The position numbers and the translations under genes were made by a program. Below the pieces are notes generated by a model that worked only from the letters and a program-made list of their open reading frames with translations, was not told the DNA's origin and ran no database searches. DNA of 64,000 nucleotides from Rhynchopus euleeides (lineage: Eukaryota; Euglenozoa; Diplonemea; Diplonemida; Diplonemidae), in contig OY723319.1 of the NCBI GenBank assembly GCA_963210315.1, forward strand, positions 1,302,001 through 1,366,000, in the 5' to 3' direction. Below are positions 1-13,085 of the stretch, one piece after another (the first letter of the stretch is position 1; every line of letters starts with the position of its first letter).

Positions 1-3000
1 CCGCCCCAGGGGAGCGGCAGCTGATCGCAGGGGAGCACACCCCGTTCACCCTGGAGTGGCGGAGTATTAACTCCAGGGAGTGGAAGTTGTGGGAGGCGCA
101 TGGTGGGTTTGCCGCGAAGCTGATCCCGTCAACCGGAGGGGGGAAGGAGGATTGCAGGGCGCAGGCGGCGTCGACGGAGTCCGCTGTGTTCTCCAGCCAC
201 ACCGAGTCGGCTGTGAAGGTCGGGCCGAAGATTTTTCAATTCCACGTCACCGCGCCGCACCGCAGCGGGAAATACAGGCTCTGCTTCCGAGTCGGCTACC
301 CCATGTCATGGTTTTCCCCCGAGGAGGAGTACTCCGTTGCGGACAACGGGATACGCTGGTTCGTCGCCCCGGGGATGCGCCCCAAAAACAGCGGGGTCTC
401 CACTGTGCAGCTCCGGAGGTGCACGACCTTCTTCTCCTCCTCCGGTGAGCTCACGGGGTGTGGGCGGACCGCGTCGACGGAGAATTTTAACATATCTCCC
501 GGGGAGGATGCCGCAAAGCTGGTCCGGAGCGACGTGCCCTGCCCCACAGGGAGCCACATCGGTATAGAGGGTGGCGGGACCCCAGGCCTGACAGATCTCG
601 ATCCGGGCAATGGGATTTCCGACATTGCGCAGTTCACCTCAACCCTGCCGGCTGTGGAGGGTGACGCGAGGGCAGCGTATAAAGTGTGTGTGAAAACGAC
701 GTTCCGCGACACCCGGTTTGGAACACCCCGGTCGGTGTGGGTTGAGGCCACGCAGGAGACCTCTTCTGCGGAGGGGAGCGTCCTCATCACGGGCTATTCG
801 CAGAACCAGGTCCGCCCCATGTTCTACACAGAGCGGGGTGTGGTGAAACACTTCGCACTGTCCCCCAGGCTGGGCCCCATGTTCCCCAGCAGCTCGGATG
901 CGGGAGTGTCGGTGGTCCTCTCTGGGGCATCCACCTCGTTTGTGCAGGACCCCTACAGCGCTGCCCCGCCTGCATCGCCGCTGAGTGGATTTTCTGTGAA
1001 GGCGCACGCTTCTGCAAAGCTTCCCGGAGCTCTGGGGAGCTTCAACGAGTTTAAACTGGTGCAGCGTCACGGCCCTGCCAGCAACTGCCTTGCTGCGGCG
1101 GTGGAGGGGAGCACAAACGGGGCGGGCGTGGCTTGCTTCAGCGGGGGTGTCTGCCCCGGGATGTCAAACATCACCAACCCGGCAGCCGAGGTGCCATCCG
1201 GCGCCACACCCGCCCCAACCGCTGCGGGGGATGAAGCGGGGCTCCCCAGCTATGACCTGACCTTCCAGATCCCGGTTGTGCCCGGGGAGTACCTCTTCTG
1301 CATCAGGCTGACGTATCCGTCGCAGCCGGAGGAGCCTTGGCAGGTCCTCCCTGCCTCCGATGGGAATTACACAATTCGTGTTGTCGAGTCGTATCTCGGC
1401 GTGGATGTGGCTGGCACCAACCTCACGGGGATCGACTCTGCGGTTGTCAACGGGACTTCTCTCGCTTCGTGGTGCTCCGACTCTGCCTTATCAGGTGGGG
1501 GAGGCATCCCCTGCGCCGAGCAGAACAGCAACGGCTATCAGTTCGACCTCGTCACAATCGCAAACGGGTCGAATGTATGCCCCACTCCCACCGCGGCCCC
1601 GCTGGGGTCCGCCTCCAGCGCCGCCTCGCAGCAGTGGTGGATCCTGCAGCCCGTCTCCAACATATCGGTTGCCCTGCGCAGCGCATCCGGTGCGAATGAC
1701 TTCGGGTCGTACTTCGCAATGCCTCCTTCCCAGGCTTCCGCCTCCGGGCAGTATAAAGTGTGCCTCTATAAGGCTGGTGAGCCGGGGTATGCATCCGGCA
1801 GCAGCGGGCACTCTCTCCGAGGGGGGTTGGTGTATCAGGTGCTGAACAAGGGTGCTACGGCGGAGGGGGGTGGGACCGGGTTTTGGAAGCAGGCGAACCT
1901 GGCGCAGTCGTCGGACCCGTCGCAGCTGCGGGCTGTGGTGGCGCTGAACTACAACGCGTCGGTGCATTTCTCGGAGTTTACAGAGGAGGTTCCGTTCCTC
2001 TACGCAGACTCTGCGGTGCGGCTCATCCAAGACGAGGACACCGGGCAGATCTCGCGCACCCCGCTCGTCAGGTCTGGCTCTATAGTGGAATTCACCGCGA
2101 GGGTTGCGCAGTCCGACGGGACACTCCTCCCTTTCGGAAACTACCCCGTCACTGCGGTGCGGTGCATCTCCCCCTCCACGGACGACAACTGGGCTGGCCT
2201 CCGCTGCGACCACTTCATAGAGTCCGACCAGCCCGTGTCGGATTTGGACACCTTCTCCGTGGTCAGCCCTGCGGGCGCCTGCCCCGCCCACCGCGCCCCA
2301 GAGTTCTCCTGGCCCTCCACAGGGCTCCGGCAGTTCCTCCGCGACGGGGCTGTCACCTTCAGCCTGCAGTATAAGTCGAGGTGCGGAGGAGCCTTTGGAT
2401 GCGGCATCCGATTTGTCGCACAGCTGGACGCATCGACGCGGCTCTTCTCCAACCCCTTCTGGGTCAACGTGCAGTGGCGTCTCCCTGACGCCATCCGCAC
2501 AATGCAACCCGGCGCTGCGCCGGGTTCCCCCTTTGCGCAGGTCCCCTCTGTCGCGGTGAACGGGACGCGCTACTCCTCAGTGCAGTGCTACCACAACGCG
2601 GCATGCACCCTCCGTTTCGAAGCCTTCTGGGGAGGCCTCCGTGAATACGCAGCGCACGGCGAGATCTCCGTGGGGTACTCCCAGGCGAGCTTCGGGGCGC
2701 GCACCCACAACGAAACCGCGGCGCGCATCGAGAAGCTCGTCACACTCGCCAGCTTCCCCGAGGCCCTCGCGAAGGAGTGGTCCCCCGAGGGGGACTACAC
2801 CCACATCGTGGAGATATCGATGCAGCCTCAGGTGGAATCGGCACATCTCTACCTCCGCGTCGCCTACGGGACAGCCGCCTCCACCCTCGTGTTGGTGCGG
2901 GTGTCCCGCAAAGAGCCAGCCAGCATCACGGTGGGGCAGGTCGCCCCCCTCGACAGGGCGCTGTCCGACGGCAGGCACCCCGCCCCCGCTTTCATCTCCG

Positions 3001-6000
3001 AGAGGGTCGGGTCGTCCACTCTCCTGGCGGAGCACGGCAGCTACCTCGAGTCGCTCGTGCCCTATGCTGTGTCGTATGTGCCGCAGACGGCGGCGGGGGG
3101 GCCGATATCCCCGGAGGAGGGTTTGGACGGGTGGGGCATCTCTGCGGGGATCGAGGGTGTCGGTTCTCTGCAGAATGCGATTATCGGCGTGTTGTTCGAC
3201 AAGTCTTCCTCTGCGGGGGGTGCTGGTGAGGCCGGGAGCAGCAGCAGCAGCAGCGACCACCGCGGGATCTCCGGGGAAAATTTGGAAACGACGCCCGGGG
3301 CTCTCACGACGAGGCTGAACACCCGGCCCGATTCTGCGGGCGGGTCGTGGCGGATTCTGTTCCGGATGCAGAACAACTTCGGATGCTCCAGGTTTTCCGG
3401 GGGGTGCACCCTCCACTTCATGTTCCGCAAGACCTCCCTCCCCGAGTCGCAGCCGCTCTCCATCCGGGTGAAGTCCCCCGTCAGGGTTGTTGCCTCGACG
3501 CTGAAGATCATCCCCTCCGCGGGCATCACAACGGTAAGGGAAGGGCAGCTCGTCACAGCCCTCCCGGGGACAATCTGCGGCGAGAACTGCTGGATGGGCG
3601 ACGAATTCCACTACGGGCATGCCTTCACCCTGCTGAGCGGGCCCGGTGTTACAGATGGGATTTACCTTGAAGGGCCTGTCACCGTGCTGCCTTCGGCGTC
3701 TCACAGCGGGTGTGCCATCGCAAGCGATGGCATCGGCTGTGCCAGCTATAAATACCCCATGTCGCGCATCTTCAACGCAACCACCTCGGAGTATGCCTGG
3801 GGGGCGAGGTGGAGGATTCGCACGACAAAGCCTTGTATCAGATGCGAGTTTACCTTCCACAGCACCCTGGGGGGTGGCCCGGAGAGCTTCACATCTGCGG
3901 ATCGCAGCGAGGCGACCGGGAGGTATTCCTTTGAGGACGAGTCGCTGGATCTGAAATGTGTCGCGTCCCCAAGTGTGATACCCTTCTACACCGACGCGTC
4001 TGTTTCGGAATCGTTCTCCATCACCGCAACGGCGGTGACAACCGGGGCGACGGCGTCGCATGAGATTCTCCCCCCAGCGATCTACCCCAGGTGGTGGGTT
4101 TTCTGCGATCCGTCGACCGGCGTGAGGCGGAGGGAGGTGCAGGACTCGCTGACACTGGAGAAGTACGGCTCGGTCCGTGCGGGGCAGATCTTCTCATCAA
4201 AGATGGAGGTGGGTGTCGGGGAGACCAACATCACAGGGCTCTACTTCAGCGGGTCCGCCCCCACCTCTGACAGCGTCTTTGCGGGGCAGGTTGTGATAAA
4301 TCTATATGCCATCGGAGCGGTGTATTCCAACAGCCTCCCCGGGGCGAATAAAATCGGGGAAAAGCCTTACTCCTGCTCGTTAACGGTGAAGGTGAACCGC
4401 CTGGTCCCAGCTGTTGCGCAGAGCATCGCCGTGTCTCTTTCCAACGCGCGCAGCCTCTGCCGGAACCCCAACGGCACGTCGGGTGGCGGGGGCTGCGGCA
4501 TGTGGGGCACCTCAATGGGCTCCCTGAGGGCGGGGATCACCGTCTCCGCCACCTTCCGCGACATCTCCACCAACAACGAGGTGACGGTGCGGACCGACAG
4601 GCAGAACATCACGGTGAGACCCCTCGGGGGGCCCGGCACGCGCCCCAGGGGCTACTCCCCGGCATGGCTGTGGTCCTCCGACCCCCCAGGCTGGTCCACA
4701 ACGGTGATATTCGACTCCGATCAGAACCCGACTGTGCCCTATGCGAGAGACGGGTTCTCCTATACAAACGGGGTGCTCGACACGGAGCTGTTCCGCCCCT
4801 TTGCGGAGCCCAACACGATAGTCATGCGCTACCGCGCGGATGTCCAGAGCCCCGCCCGCCGCGTCGTATTCGATGTCTGCAGGGCGGAGTACAACGCGGT
4901 GCGCGAGACAGACGAATCCTTCGAGCCCTGCCAGAGGATCTCCCTCTGGGTCACACCCCCTGCCACCGCCGCAAAGAAGGCCATCCTGTGGAGCGCCCCT
5001 CCTGAGGGCCCCCTCAACCGGGGCGGGTCTAAGGCATGCGGGCGCAACTCCACCGAGGTTGCCCTGGTCATGGCATCATACCTCACGGTGGACACCGCCC
5101 CTCCCAAGACGCGGTTCTTTGTTACAGGCCTCCCTCTGCAGTATACAGTGCGCTTCGCAGGGCAGCTGATGGTGCCCGTGGGAGAGGCTCTGCAGAACGA
5201 AACCTTGATAGTCTCCAACGGGGTCCACCCCTCCGGGGACCCGGACATCGACCTGGTTGAGGCGACGCCCGCCTTCGCGACGATCCGCTTCTACGGGTTG
5301 CATCTCGCAGGAAACCAGACGACGCGGAACAGATTTGAGCTTGGGGCTTCCACGCTCACCGACCCCCCGCAGACGTTTGAGGGAACCACCAGCGCCGGAT
5401 CATACCTCTTCACCGAGGTGGGGGAGTCCTACCGCAGCCTCTCTGTGTCGGACAGCGTGCAGCTGGATGACGACTGCCACAGCAAGCGCTACCTCCAGGT
5501 GAACGACAACCACTACCGGAGCTATTCCCCGTCACCGGGGCTGTTCTGGGGGTATACCGAAGCTGCATCTGCGGGGCTCCCCTTCCCAATCCAGGCAACG
5601 GTGAGGACGAAGGAAGGGGAGAGGGCGTGGACCTTCAAGGACACATTCCTCCGGGTGACAAAGCACAGCTGGAGCGGGTGTAACGACGGGGGGGATCTCT
5701 CGGTGCATGCCTTGCGCCCTGCGCCCGACGCAGCCAACCTCGCGATACGCAACGGGAATCTGACGGAGGCGTGGGTGAAGGGCGACCCCACCGGGACCCT
5801 AATCAGATCCACGATGGGGAGCGCCACGGTGTGGCCTGTCCTCTCCAAGCCCTGCGAGAGCTGCGTGCTGCGTATCGACCTCTGCTTCGTGCAGAGCGGG
5901 ACGGCAAGCGAGTGCCTGAGGATGACCCGCGCCACCAGCGACAACTCCGACATGCAGCCGACCTACCTCGAGAGGACGCAGTTCACAAAACCCTTCGCGG

Positions 6001-9000
6001 TCCGCCCCCCCCAGGCGGACGCAGTCACCGTCGTGCGGCAGGCTGTCGCTGGCGACACCCCTCCCCAGGGCTCCCCCGCCAACCCGCCACCACCTGGGTG
6101 GCCCCTCCGGGCCCAGGTCGGGCACCCCTTCGAGGTGGAGCTGCAGCAGGTCCAGATTTTCGGCTCCCGCTGGGCGCTCGCCTTAGAGGGGCCTGCCGAA
6201 TGGATCTCCGTCTCCTCACGCTGGGAGACATCGCCGGAGGCGGCGCACTCCTCTGCGGCTATGCGGTACGGCAATGGAGGGTTTCTCCACCCCTTCACCC
6301 TGCCGGTGGGGTATCGTGGTGTGAGCGACTATCTCGCGGCTGCGCAGGACCCCGTGGGGTGCGGGGTGGCTGCGCCTGTCTTCCACAACGCGACGGGGTC
6401 TGTTGTGGCGGAGGCTGCGGCGTGGCCTTTCCTCCGGTTTGTCTTCACACGCCCCTGCTCCGCATGCACCGTGGAGGTGGAGTACGCTGTGAGGCAGAGG
6501 TCTCCCTCTGGAGGGACTGCCCTGGCAATCCGGAGATTTTTCCTGAGGGAGTATGACGAAGGGGATGGGGTGAGCCGGCTCCCGCGTATCGGGGCGCCCC
6601 TGCGCTATAATATTTACACCTGTGGGGTGCGGTGGCAGATGCACCGCGCCTCGGCCCATAAGGTTGTGCGGAGGAGGCGGAATTTTGCGGTCACCGCCAT
6701 CAGAGTTGACGCCTTTGGCATCCCCTCCTTCGACAGCGCGGGGGCGGTTTCGGTTATCCCCAAGGCGGGGCATAATACGGGGAACGGGGGTGGCGGGTTT
6801 GCCGTGACGACATCGCCCCGGGTCGGGGGGAACATCAAAGGGGTGGATGGGAGCGCGACACTCCGGATGTACATCACGCGGGCCTGCCACGCGTGCAGGC
6901 TTGCGGTTGATTCTCAGGTGCATACCTTCTCCGCGCTGACCGATGCGACACAGCTTGTGATGATCCCTGCGGACACCGGGGATTTCCCCCGGCTCACCCA
7001 AGCGTTTGACGCGGCGAACAACAACACATGGACCTTCTTCTGCTACGCTGCTGACGAGCTGGGTGACAGGTCCTACACCCTTGCGGGGCCCACCCTATCC
7101 GCCTTCCTCCCGAGGTATCAAATCCGGCAGAAAACGGGAATGCGCATCGCTGTCGAGCAGCAGGGGGAGCTGACACGTCAGATCCAACAGGGTGGCCTCC
7201 CCCGCGTGCTCCACCAAGGTAAACCGATTGCGTCGATTGCCTCGGGCTCTGCGGTGTACAACGGGATTCCAATGGATGTGCGTTCGAAGCTGTTTATCCA
7301 TTCGGCGGGAAAGCTGAAAATCCGCCTCGATGCGGAGCCCGTGCAGGGGTTTCCCATCGCATTCTCCTTGCAGCGCATCTCGCCCACCACGGGGCTCTGG
7401 GAGCCTGCCCCAAGCCTCCCCACGCACTACTTCGGGACGAAAAGGCCACCTCTTCTGGAGACGAACCTGCAAGTGTCCCGCCTCGCCATCGACAGCCCGG
7501 ATTACTCAGGGTGTAAGAGCCCTGTTGCAGACGGGGATACGTGCCAGTTTCTGGCTTACCTCACAGGGACCTTGAAGCGGCCTGCGGTTGGCGGGGATGT
7601 GAGTGGTGCAACGGAGGATCGCTTCTTCTGGGCGACATCTCATCCGCCGGCCTCTCTGGAGGTGACCCACGAGTGTGATGCGTGCTCCGTAGTGCATCCG
7701 GGGTCTGTTGAGGTGTTCCGCGGGAGGGCGTCGATCTCGCTGCGGTCGGAGGGGATGCTGGCGACGGAGTGCCGGTGCCAGATTGCCGTGTCGCCCCCGC
7801 CTTTCCTGTATGACGCTGTGAGGTTCGTCCTCACGGGTGACGACCAGAAGGAGCGTTTCTACGTCACATTCAAGCGGAGCTCCGTCACAAACTGGCTTGT
7901 CCAGACCTCCGACACCCTTTCCGTCACCCTCCGGCGCAACGTGGCCTCCCCTCCGCCGACCCAATCCGCCGGAACAGCTGCCCCGCCTGGCCAGGGCAAT
8001 GCGTCGACACCATCTCCGCCGACATCTGGCGAGGATGGCATCACGAGCCTCAGCACATATTGGATAGAGGCTAACTCTGTTGTGGACCGTGTTGTCGACC
8101 TCGACATAGTCCCGAAGGGTGTCACTGGGAGGACGATCCATCTGAAGGGGCTGGTCTGGGCAAGAGAGGGATTCGTCTCCGTCGACGAGGCGCTGATGAC
8201 CCCTGCAGGGTGCTTCAAATGCCTCCACAGAGAGGCTGTGGCGCTGCCCTCTGTCTGCCGAGCGGATATCGTCGACAGCTACACCATGCGGCTGAAGGGT
8301 TATTTCGAGACGACAGGCGAGTGTATTCTACATAAGTTCAGCATCAGAGGGCTCCCTCGGGCGGACGGCAGCACCACAGGTGTCGATCTCGACTTCTACC
8401 TCAACGTCTCGCGTGTCGCTGGGTTGCGCATCTCTCCCGCGGGTATCCGGCAGACCCCGGCAACCACAGCGGATGGGCAGCCCGCCGCGGTGATCGGGAT
8501 CGGGGCTGTCTTCGAGGTGAACGTCGTGGATGAGATGAACCGGACAGTCTCTGGGGATCACTTCTCCGAGCTGCAGCTCCTCGGCGGCCTCAACGAGAAC
8601 GAAACCAGCGTGTCAACCCCGGTCCGCGCCAAGTCGGGGCGGGTCATTTTCAACGTGGACCACCCCTTCCCGACTGACACGTCAGGCGATTCGGAGGGCA
8701 TCATCTACGAAGTGCATGGGGTCGCCCCTGTCCTATCAATGGTCTCCGGGACCCGCGGGTCTCTGCCGGAGGTGTCGTGGGTGAACCTCACCAACGTGTC
8801 AAACATAGGCCCGGTGCACTATGTGGAGCGGCCGTCGCAGTTTGAGGCATTTGGGGTCTTTGTGAACAGGCGTGACCCTGCGGCAGACGCAGAGTCGCTC
8901 TCCTCTGGGATTGTCCGCGAGAGGCTCGGCAACGACCTGTGGTATTCCCAGAGTGCGAATGCATCGCAAGCCGCAGCAGGGGAGCCCCCCGGGGCGCTGC

Positions 9001-12000
9001 AATCTCAATATGAAGTGCTCTCTGCGTCGCAGCCCGTGCGGTGGGTGCGTGGCTTCCCCTTCGAGATCGAGATTGTCGTGAGAGGGCACAGCGGGACAGT
9101 CTACTCCGAAGGCCCATCGAACAGAGTGCTGTTCTCCCCTGTGGCCGTGCCCTGCCTGGAGCAGGACAAGGCGTTCTTCTGGGGCTCCTGCGTCCAGGGG
9201 GGTGCGTGTGAGTCGCTGCAGGTTGATAGCCTTCCCCTGTGTGGGACCTCCGGGTGGCGTGTCGAGAACAAGGCTGTCGCATCCGCGTTCGACACACACA
9301 CCGTCGGGGGAAGAGCTTCGTTGCTGGCGATGTACGTCGGGCCCAACGTCGGGATCTCCCGCTTCACCCTCACGACAACCACCCCTGGGTTTCTGACGGA
9401 GGCGTCGGAGCTGAAGCCCCCCGAGGACAACACGATGCTGGCTTCGATCTTCTTCCAGGAGGTCTATAAGATAGCGATACGGGGGACGAATTTCTGGTCG
9501 TGTACGGCAGATCCGTTTCCCCGCTGGATGTATGGATGTGCCTTGAAGGGGGGGGGGGGGTGGGGGGTTTTTTTGATTGCATGCGCCGAGGGAAGAATCG
9601 AATTCGGGTGGATTTCTGCTTTTAGATGTCGTGCGCAGCAGCATCCCTTCTCATCATTGTTCTCAGGGGGGAGGGGGGGGTTTTTGTGTATGGTAGTGCA
9701 AAAAAAAAATATATCATTGAAGGGTGCAAGACCCCTGGAAAGAGGACTAGGCACCACCACTCCATATGTTAGGGGGCCGCCTCCGGCCCCCCCCTGCCCC
9801 TCGTCGCCCCCTGGCCGCATCCCGGGTAAGCCCCTGTGCCCCACCCTGCTGGGGGAGGGCCCCCGCCCTGTCCATCGCCTCGTTCGCCAGCGCATCGGCT
9901 TCGGCGTTCTGCCCCCGAGGGATGTAGGCAAACCCCGCCAGGCAACCCGCATCCTTCAGGGCCTGCCACTTGGCCCGGCAGCGACGGAATCGTGGTAGGA
10001 GGGCTTCGTCCCGCACCACGGCACGTAGTCGCATATGGTTGATCACCAGCTGCGAGTCGCCGTACACTGTGATCTTCCCAATGGCGTGGGCCGCATGTCG
10101 CTGCTGCAGCATGTCCAGCACCAGCTCGCATCCGGCGTATTCCGCTGCGTTGTTGGTCGCGACCCCCAACACGCAGGTGGAGGTCCACTTGGCCTCCCCA
10201 TGCAGCTTGATGAGGGCGCCGGCCCCTGCCACCCCGGGGTTGCCCCGCGCACCACCGTCGAAGAAGGCCTCCCAGTGGTGACCCTTGGTGGCCTTCACCT
10301 CCATGTCTGCCGCCGTCGCACGCCAGGTCGCCTGGCGCGCCACTCTGTCCAGTACGGGATACACCGGCTCGCCGACAGTGTCCAGCCACTGCTTCTTCGC
10401 CACCCGCGTGTACCCATCCCGACTACGAGAGGAGAGTCCAGCCCTCGCTAGAGCCTCGACCACGCCCTCAGTCTCTGGGCACGCGAAGACCGGCCGCCCA
10501 GTAAGGCCAGCCATCTTGGGCCCCTGCAGGGGGAGCAGGCTGGCCACGTTGCCCGCCCGCTGTCCCTTCCACAGGTGCTTGCCCGCAGCCGTCTCCTGCA
10601 GGGTCTTCAGGAGGGCAATCATGCGCTCCACCCGCTCCGCGAAGCGTTGAGGCCCCAGGTTCCCGGTCCCGAGCTCCGTCCAGGTACGGGGAACCTGCCA
10701 CCCACTGAACAGCTCGTAGTCCACAAGCAGCTCCAGGGCCGTGACTTGCCTGGTGGCGCAGGAGGGCCAGCGGAGCGCACCTAGCCAATCTCGGAAAGCA
10801 ACAAAGTGCTCCTTACTCCGCGAGAGGGGTTTCGGGCACGCAGTGCCAAGCGCCGATGCAGCGTCCACTGCCTCCAGACCCTGCCCCAGCTCTGCCTCTG
10901 TCCAGCGCCAGTCAACCGGGGGAGTCCTCGCAGAATACGCGGTCTGTCCCTCGTACTTGAACCCATCTTCCTCCATGCGCGCACGGGCCACCTCCGCCAT
11001 CATATCTTGCATCTGGCCCAGCAGGGCTATCGTGCGACGCCGTCCCTCCGATCCGAACGTAAACCCAAGTGGGAGGAGGGAGCACCACAGCAGGCATCGG
11101 GGCCAGTTACTCCTATCCAGGCACATCACTTCGGAGTAGTGGCTGCGGAGTTGTGTATGGTAGTGCAGTGCAGGAGGGAGCCGCACATCTCACCTCATCC
11201 GCCCGTCCCTTCTCCTTTACAGCTGCCCGATGCCCGATGCCAGCCAGGTGCACAGCGCGGGTGACCCTCTGGTCATCGACGTGATGCTGCTGGACAAGCG
11301 GGGTGAGATCGTGCAGGGGGACAACGACAGCTCCCTGGTCCTGACAAGCCAGTGTCTCACCGGCGTGTCACTTGCAGGCATCGACAGAAATGTATGCACA
11401 CCCCCTGGTTTCTCTTTGTTTGTTTGGGGGGGAATGGGGCCGAACGTGTTGTTGGTGACCATGCGCAGATCTTTGTGCGGCAGTGGCAAGAAGGGGGCAG
11501 CTGCCCCTGCCCCTGCCCCTGCCCCTGCCCCGTGCGCCTCTCCAGAAGTAGCACACCCAAGGTGTGTGCTGCGGGGGTGCAGCACACACCACATGATCTT
11601 GGCGTGGCCTCCACCCGGTCGACCCACACACCCCCTTTTGTTCAGGGTTCGCTCGACGTGATTACGCAGATGGTGTTCCCTGTGGTCAGCGGGGTGGCCA
11701 GCATCAACGTGTCCTTCAGCGCAGGGTGCAAGGAGATGGTGCTCCGTCTTCGCTGCCTCAGCGGGCCTCTGGACACCCTGAAGCTCTGCACGGGGCAGGT
11801 CATGACGACGCAGGTGTTTGAAGTATCTGGCGCCACGCAGGGCATCGGAGACACAAACCCGCTGCGCGTTGACATGTCACTCGGTATGTGTTGCCCCTTC
11901 CGGGGGGGGGAGCGGGGTGGTGCCTCAGCTTCGCCTCGCAATAATCTTGGTCATTTGTCTTCACGTAACGCCGTGCAACTCTCGCCGTACAACGCCGTGC

Positions 12001-12868
12001 AACTCTAGAATTGAGTGTGTTGCGTGTCATGATCATGTTGTCCAACACACCAACACCCCAACAGGACGCTTTGTCACAGCGCTGGAGTACAGTAACTTCG
12101 TAGAGTTTGTGTTTGACGCACCGCTCTACGGCAGCAGCCTGCTGGCTGTGCTGCGCGAGGACATCCAGGTATGCCAGATGCCCTGCATCGGGGGAGGCAA
12201 GACACAACCTGCATAGCGAGTGAATGGATATCGTTCTTGTGCTTCATTCCATTTCTATTTCAATGCCCCCCTCCCCCCCCCCACCCCCTGACACACAACC
12301 ATCAAACACACCCGACCGGCAGATCGTCAACGCCTGCCATGCGGAGTACCTCTGTGGTGTGGATGCCGGGATCGCATGGAACCCAGGCATGTCAAATGAC
12401 GTGTCGCTGTGCACGCAACTCGGCACTTCGCGGGGCCTGGCCACTGCGCAGCAGAGCGTGGCTGCAGGCGAGGTTGCTGCCTTTGCTGTCCTGCAGGTGT
12501 ACACATCTGTGGCGGCTGACATCCCACAAGTGAGCCAGCGGATTGTCGACGTGCTGGTGGCTGACCTGCGGAAACCCGAAGGCCAGTCAGTCCTGAAGAC
12601 CGCTTCTGCGGCAATGTTCGGCAAGGCCAATGTGTCCAGCATCGACGTGGCTGCTGTGCCGACCCCGGTGCCTACCCCGGTGCCCACTCCGCAGCCGCCA
12701 CCGCCCACCCCCAGCCCTGACACCCCAGCACCCGAGACACCAAGCCCACCAGCGCCGACGCCGGCGCCGACCGACCCTATAGATTGGACACCCCTTCCGG
12801 GGAGCGCCCTCCACCCCACCTACTGCCTGACCCTGTGCCTCGGGGTTGTGGTGCTGCTGTTGCTGTGA
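1..12868 (+). CDS. Giant multi-exon extracellular CxxC-module protein, 5' end outside the window
   Basis: The reading frame is open from base 3 with no start codon, so the gene begins upstream. Proposed exons are 1-9529, 11223-11391, 11646-11883, 12065-12168 and 12323-12868. All four introns begin GTATG, end AG and keep the frame (phases 2, 0, 1, 0). About 3,500 residues are visible. They are mostly beta-rich, with many Asn-X-Ser/Thr sequons and paired-cysteine modules followed by alternating hydrophobic residues: PCIRC near 3829, PCESC near 5850, PCSAC near 6453, ACHAC near 6882, ECDAC near 7671. The C-terminus is a Pro/Thr stalk (about 12655-12780) and a short hydrophobic tail ending VVVLLLL, which suits a GPI-anchor signal or a terminal membrane segment. 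No named family was recognised. A surface or coat protein is inference from composition. The exact first splice donor is the least certain part. Confidence 0.75.
9701..11150 (-). mobile_element. 5'-truncated non-LTR retrotransposon (LINE) fragment
   Basis: A 1,450-bp insertion lies between the two 17-bp direct repeats, antisense to the host gene and inside its first intron. Its only long frame carries a C-terminal RNase HI domain. The frame is open through the 5' junction into host DNA, so the element is 5'-truncated, as is usual for LINEs. Its 3' end (left side) is about 46 bp past the stop and ends in nine T residues in element orientation rather than an A tail, which is unusual. No reverse transcriptase motif was recognised in the retained part. 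Confidence 0.75.
9747..11150 (-). pseudogene. LINE ORF2 C-terminal fragment with RNase HI domain
   Basis: The fragment reads about 467 residues, from the truncation point to a TAG stop at 9747-9749. The RNase H domain starts near 10285. It shows the first catalytic Asp in FFDGGARGNPG, the Glu in NNAAEYAG, the second Asp in VYGDSQLVINH and a late Asp in NAEADALANEAMD, so all four carboxylates of the RNase HI fold appear present. The preceding 300 residues (11150-10285) are Trp- and Arg-rich and match nothing I recognise; they probably belong to the region linking reverse transcriptase and RNase H. The tail after the domain is basic. The ATG at 11184-11186 lies in host sequence upstream of the element, so this is a relic rather than a gene with its own start. 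Confidence 0.75.
11392..11645 (+). other. Intron 2 of the giant CxxC gene
   Basis: The intron runs from donor GTATGC after an AAT codon to acceptor TTGTTCAG, phase 0. It holds a short CCCCTG tandem run near 11505-11530 and an imperfect hairpin around 11545-11585. Confidence 0.8.
11884..12064 (+). other. Intron 3 of the giant CxxC gene
   Basis: The intron runs from donor GTATGTG to acceptor CCCCAACAG, phase 1. It contains a tandem duplication of about 18 bp around 11965-12005 (two copies of AACGCCGTGCAACTCT). Confidence 0.8.
12169..12322 (+). other. Intron 4 of the giant CxxC gene
   Basis: The intron runs from donor GTATGCC after a CAG codon to acceptor CCGGCAG, phase 0, with a poly-C run before the acceptor. 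Confidence 0.8.
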
Positions 12869-13085
12869 TGCACACGCGCTGCCGCCCCGCCTCCCTCACC
12901 CCACCCCCCCCGCCCTCTTCCGAGGGTGGGCGGCAGCGGTGGGTGGGGAGGGGGGGACAGGGTTGCGGGTGTGTGTGTGTGTGGGGTGCCGGTGTCAGGT
13001 TGTCTGTGACAGTATCCGGTGCCGTCTGGCCCCACTGATCCCCCCCCGCCCCGAGCCCTCTGGGCGCCTTGGCGTGTTCTGTGCG

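Larger units (their letters stand above)
9684..11167. repeat. 17-bp target-site duplication flanking the LINE fragment
   Basis: TTGTGTATGGTAGTGCA occurs perfectly at 9684-9700 and 11151-11167. The bases just inside and outside differ, so the match is exactly 17 bp. This is the length expected from target-primed reverse transcription. Confidence 0.85.
9530..11222 (+). other. Intron 1 of the giant CxxC gene, carrying a LINE insertion
   Basis: The donor GTATGG at 9530 and the acceptor TTTACAG ending at 11222 join codons in phase 2 and restore an open frame into the next exon. Continuing in the phase-0 alternative frame meets a stop soon after 11260. The intron has poly-G/poly-T runs near 9550 and 9670 and holds a minus-strand retroelement fragment at 9701-11150. 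Confidence 0.65.

Noticed and set aside
9530-9998. Continuation of the first coding exon to the frame's stop near 9998
   Set aside because: That stretch is poly-G/poly-T, crosses into an antisense LINE insertion, and would lose the well-supported downstream exons. The GTATGG donor at 9530 restores the frame.
9747-11186. A host ribonuclease H gene
   Set aside because: The frame has no start inside the element, is bounded by a 17-bp target-site duplication and carries a long non-RNase H upstream part, so it is a retroelement fragment.
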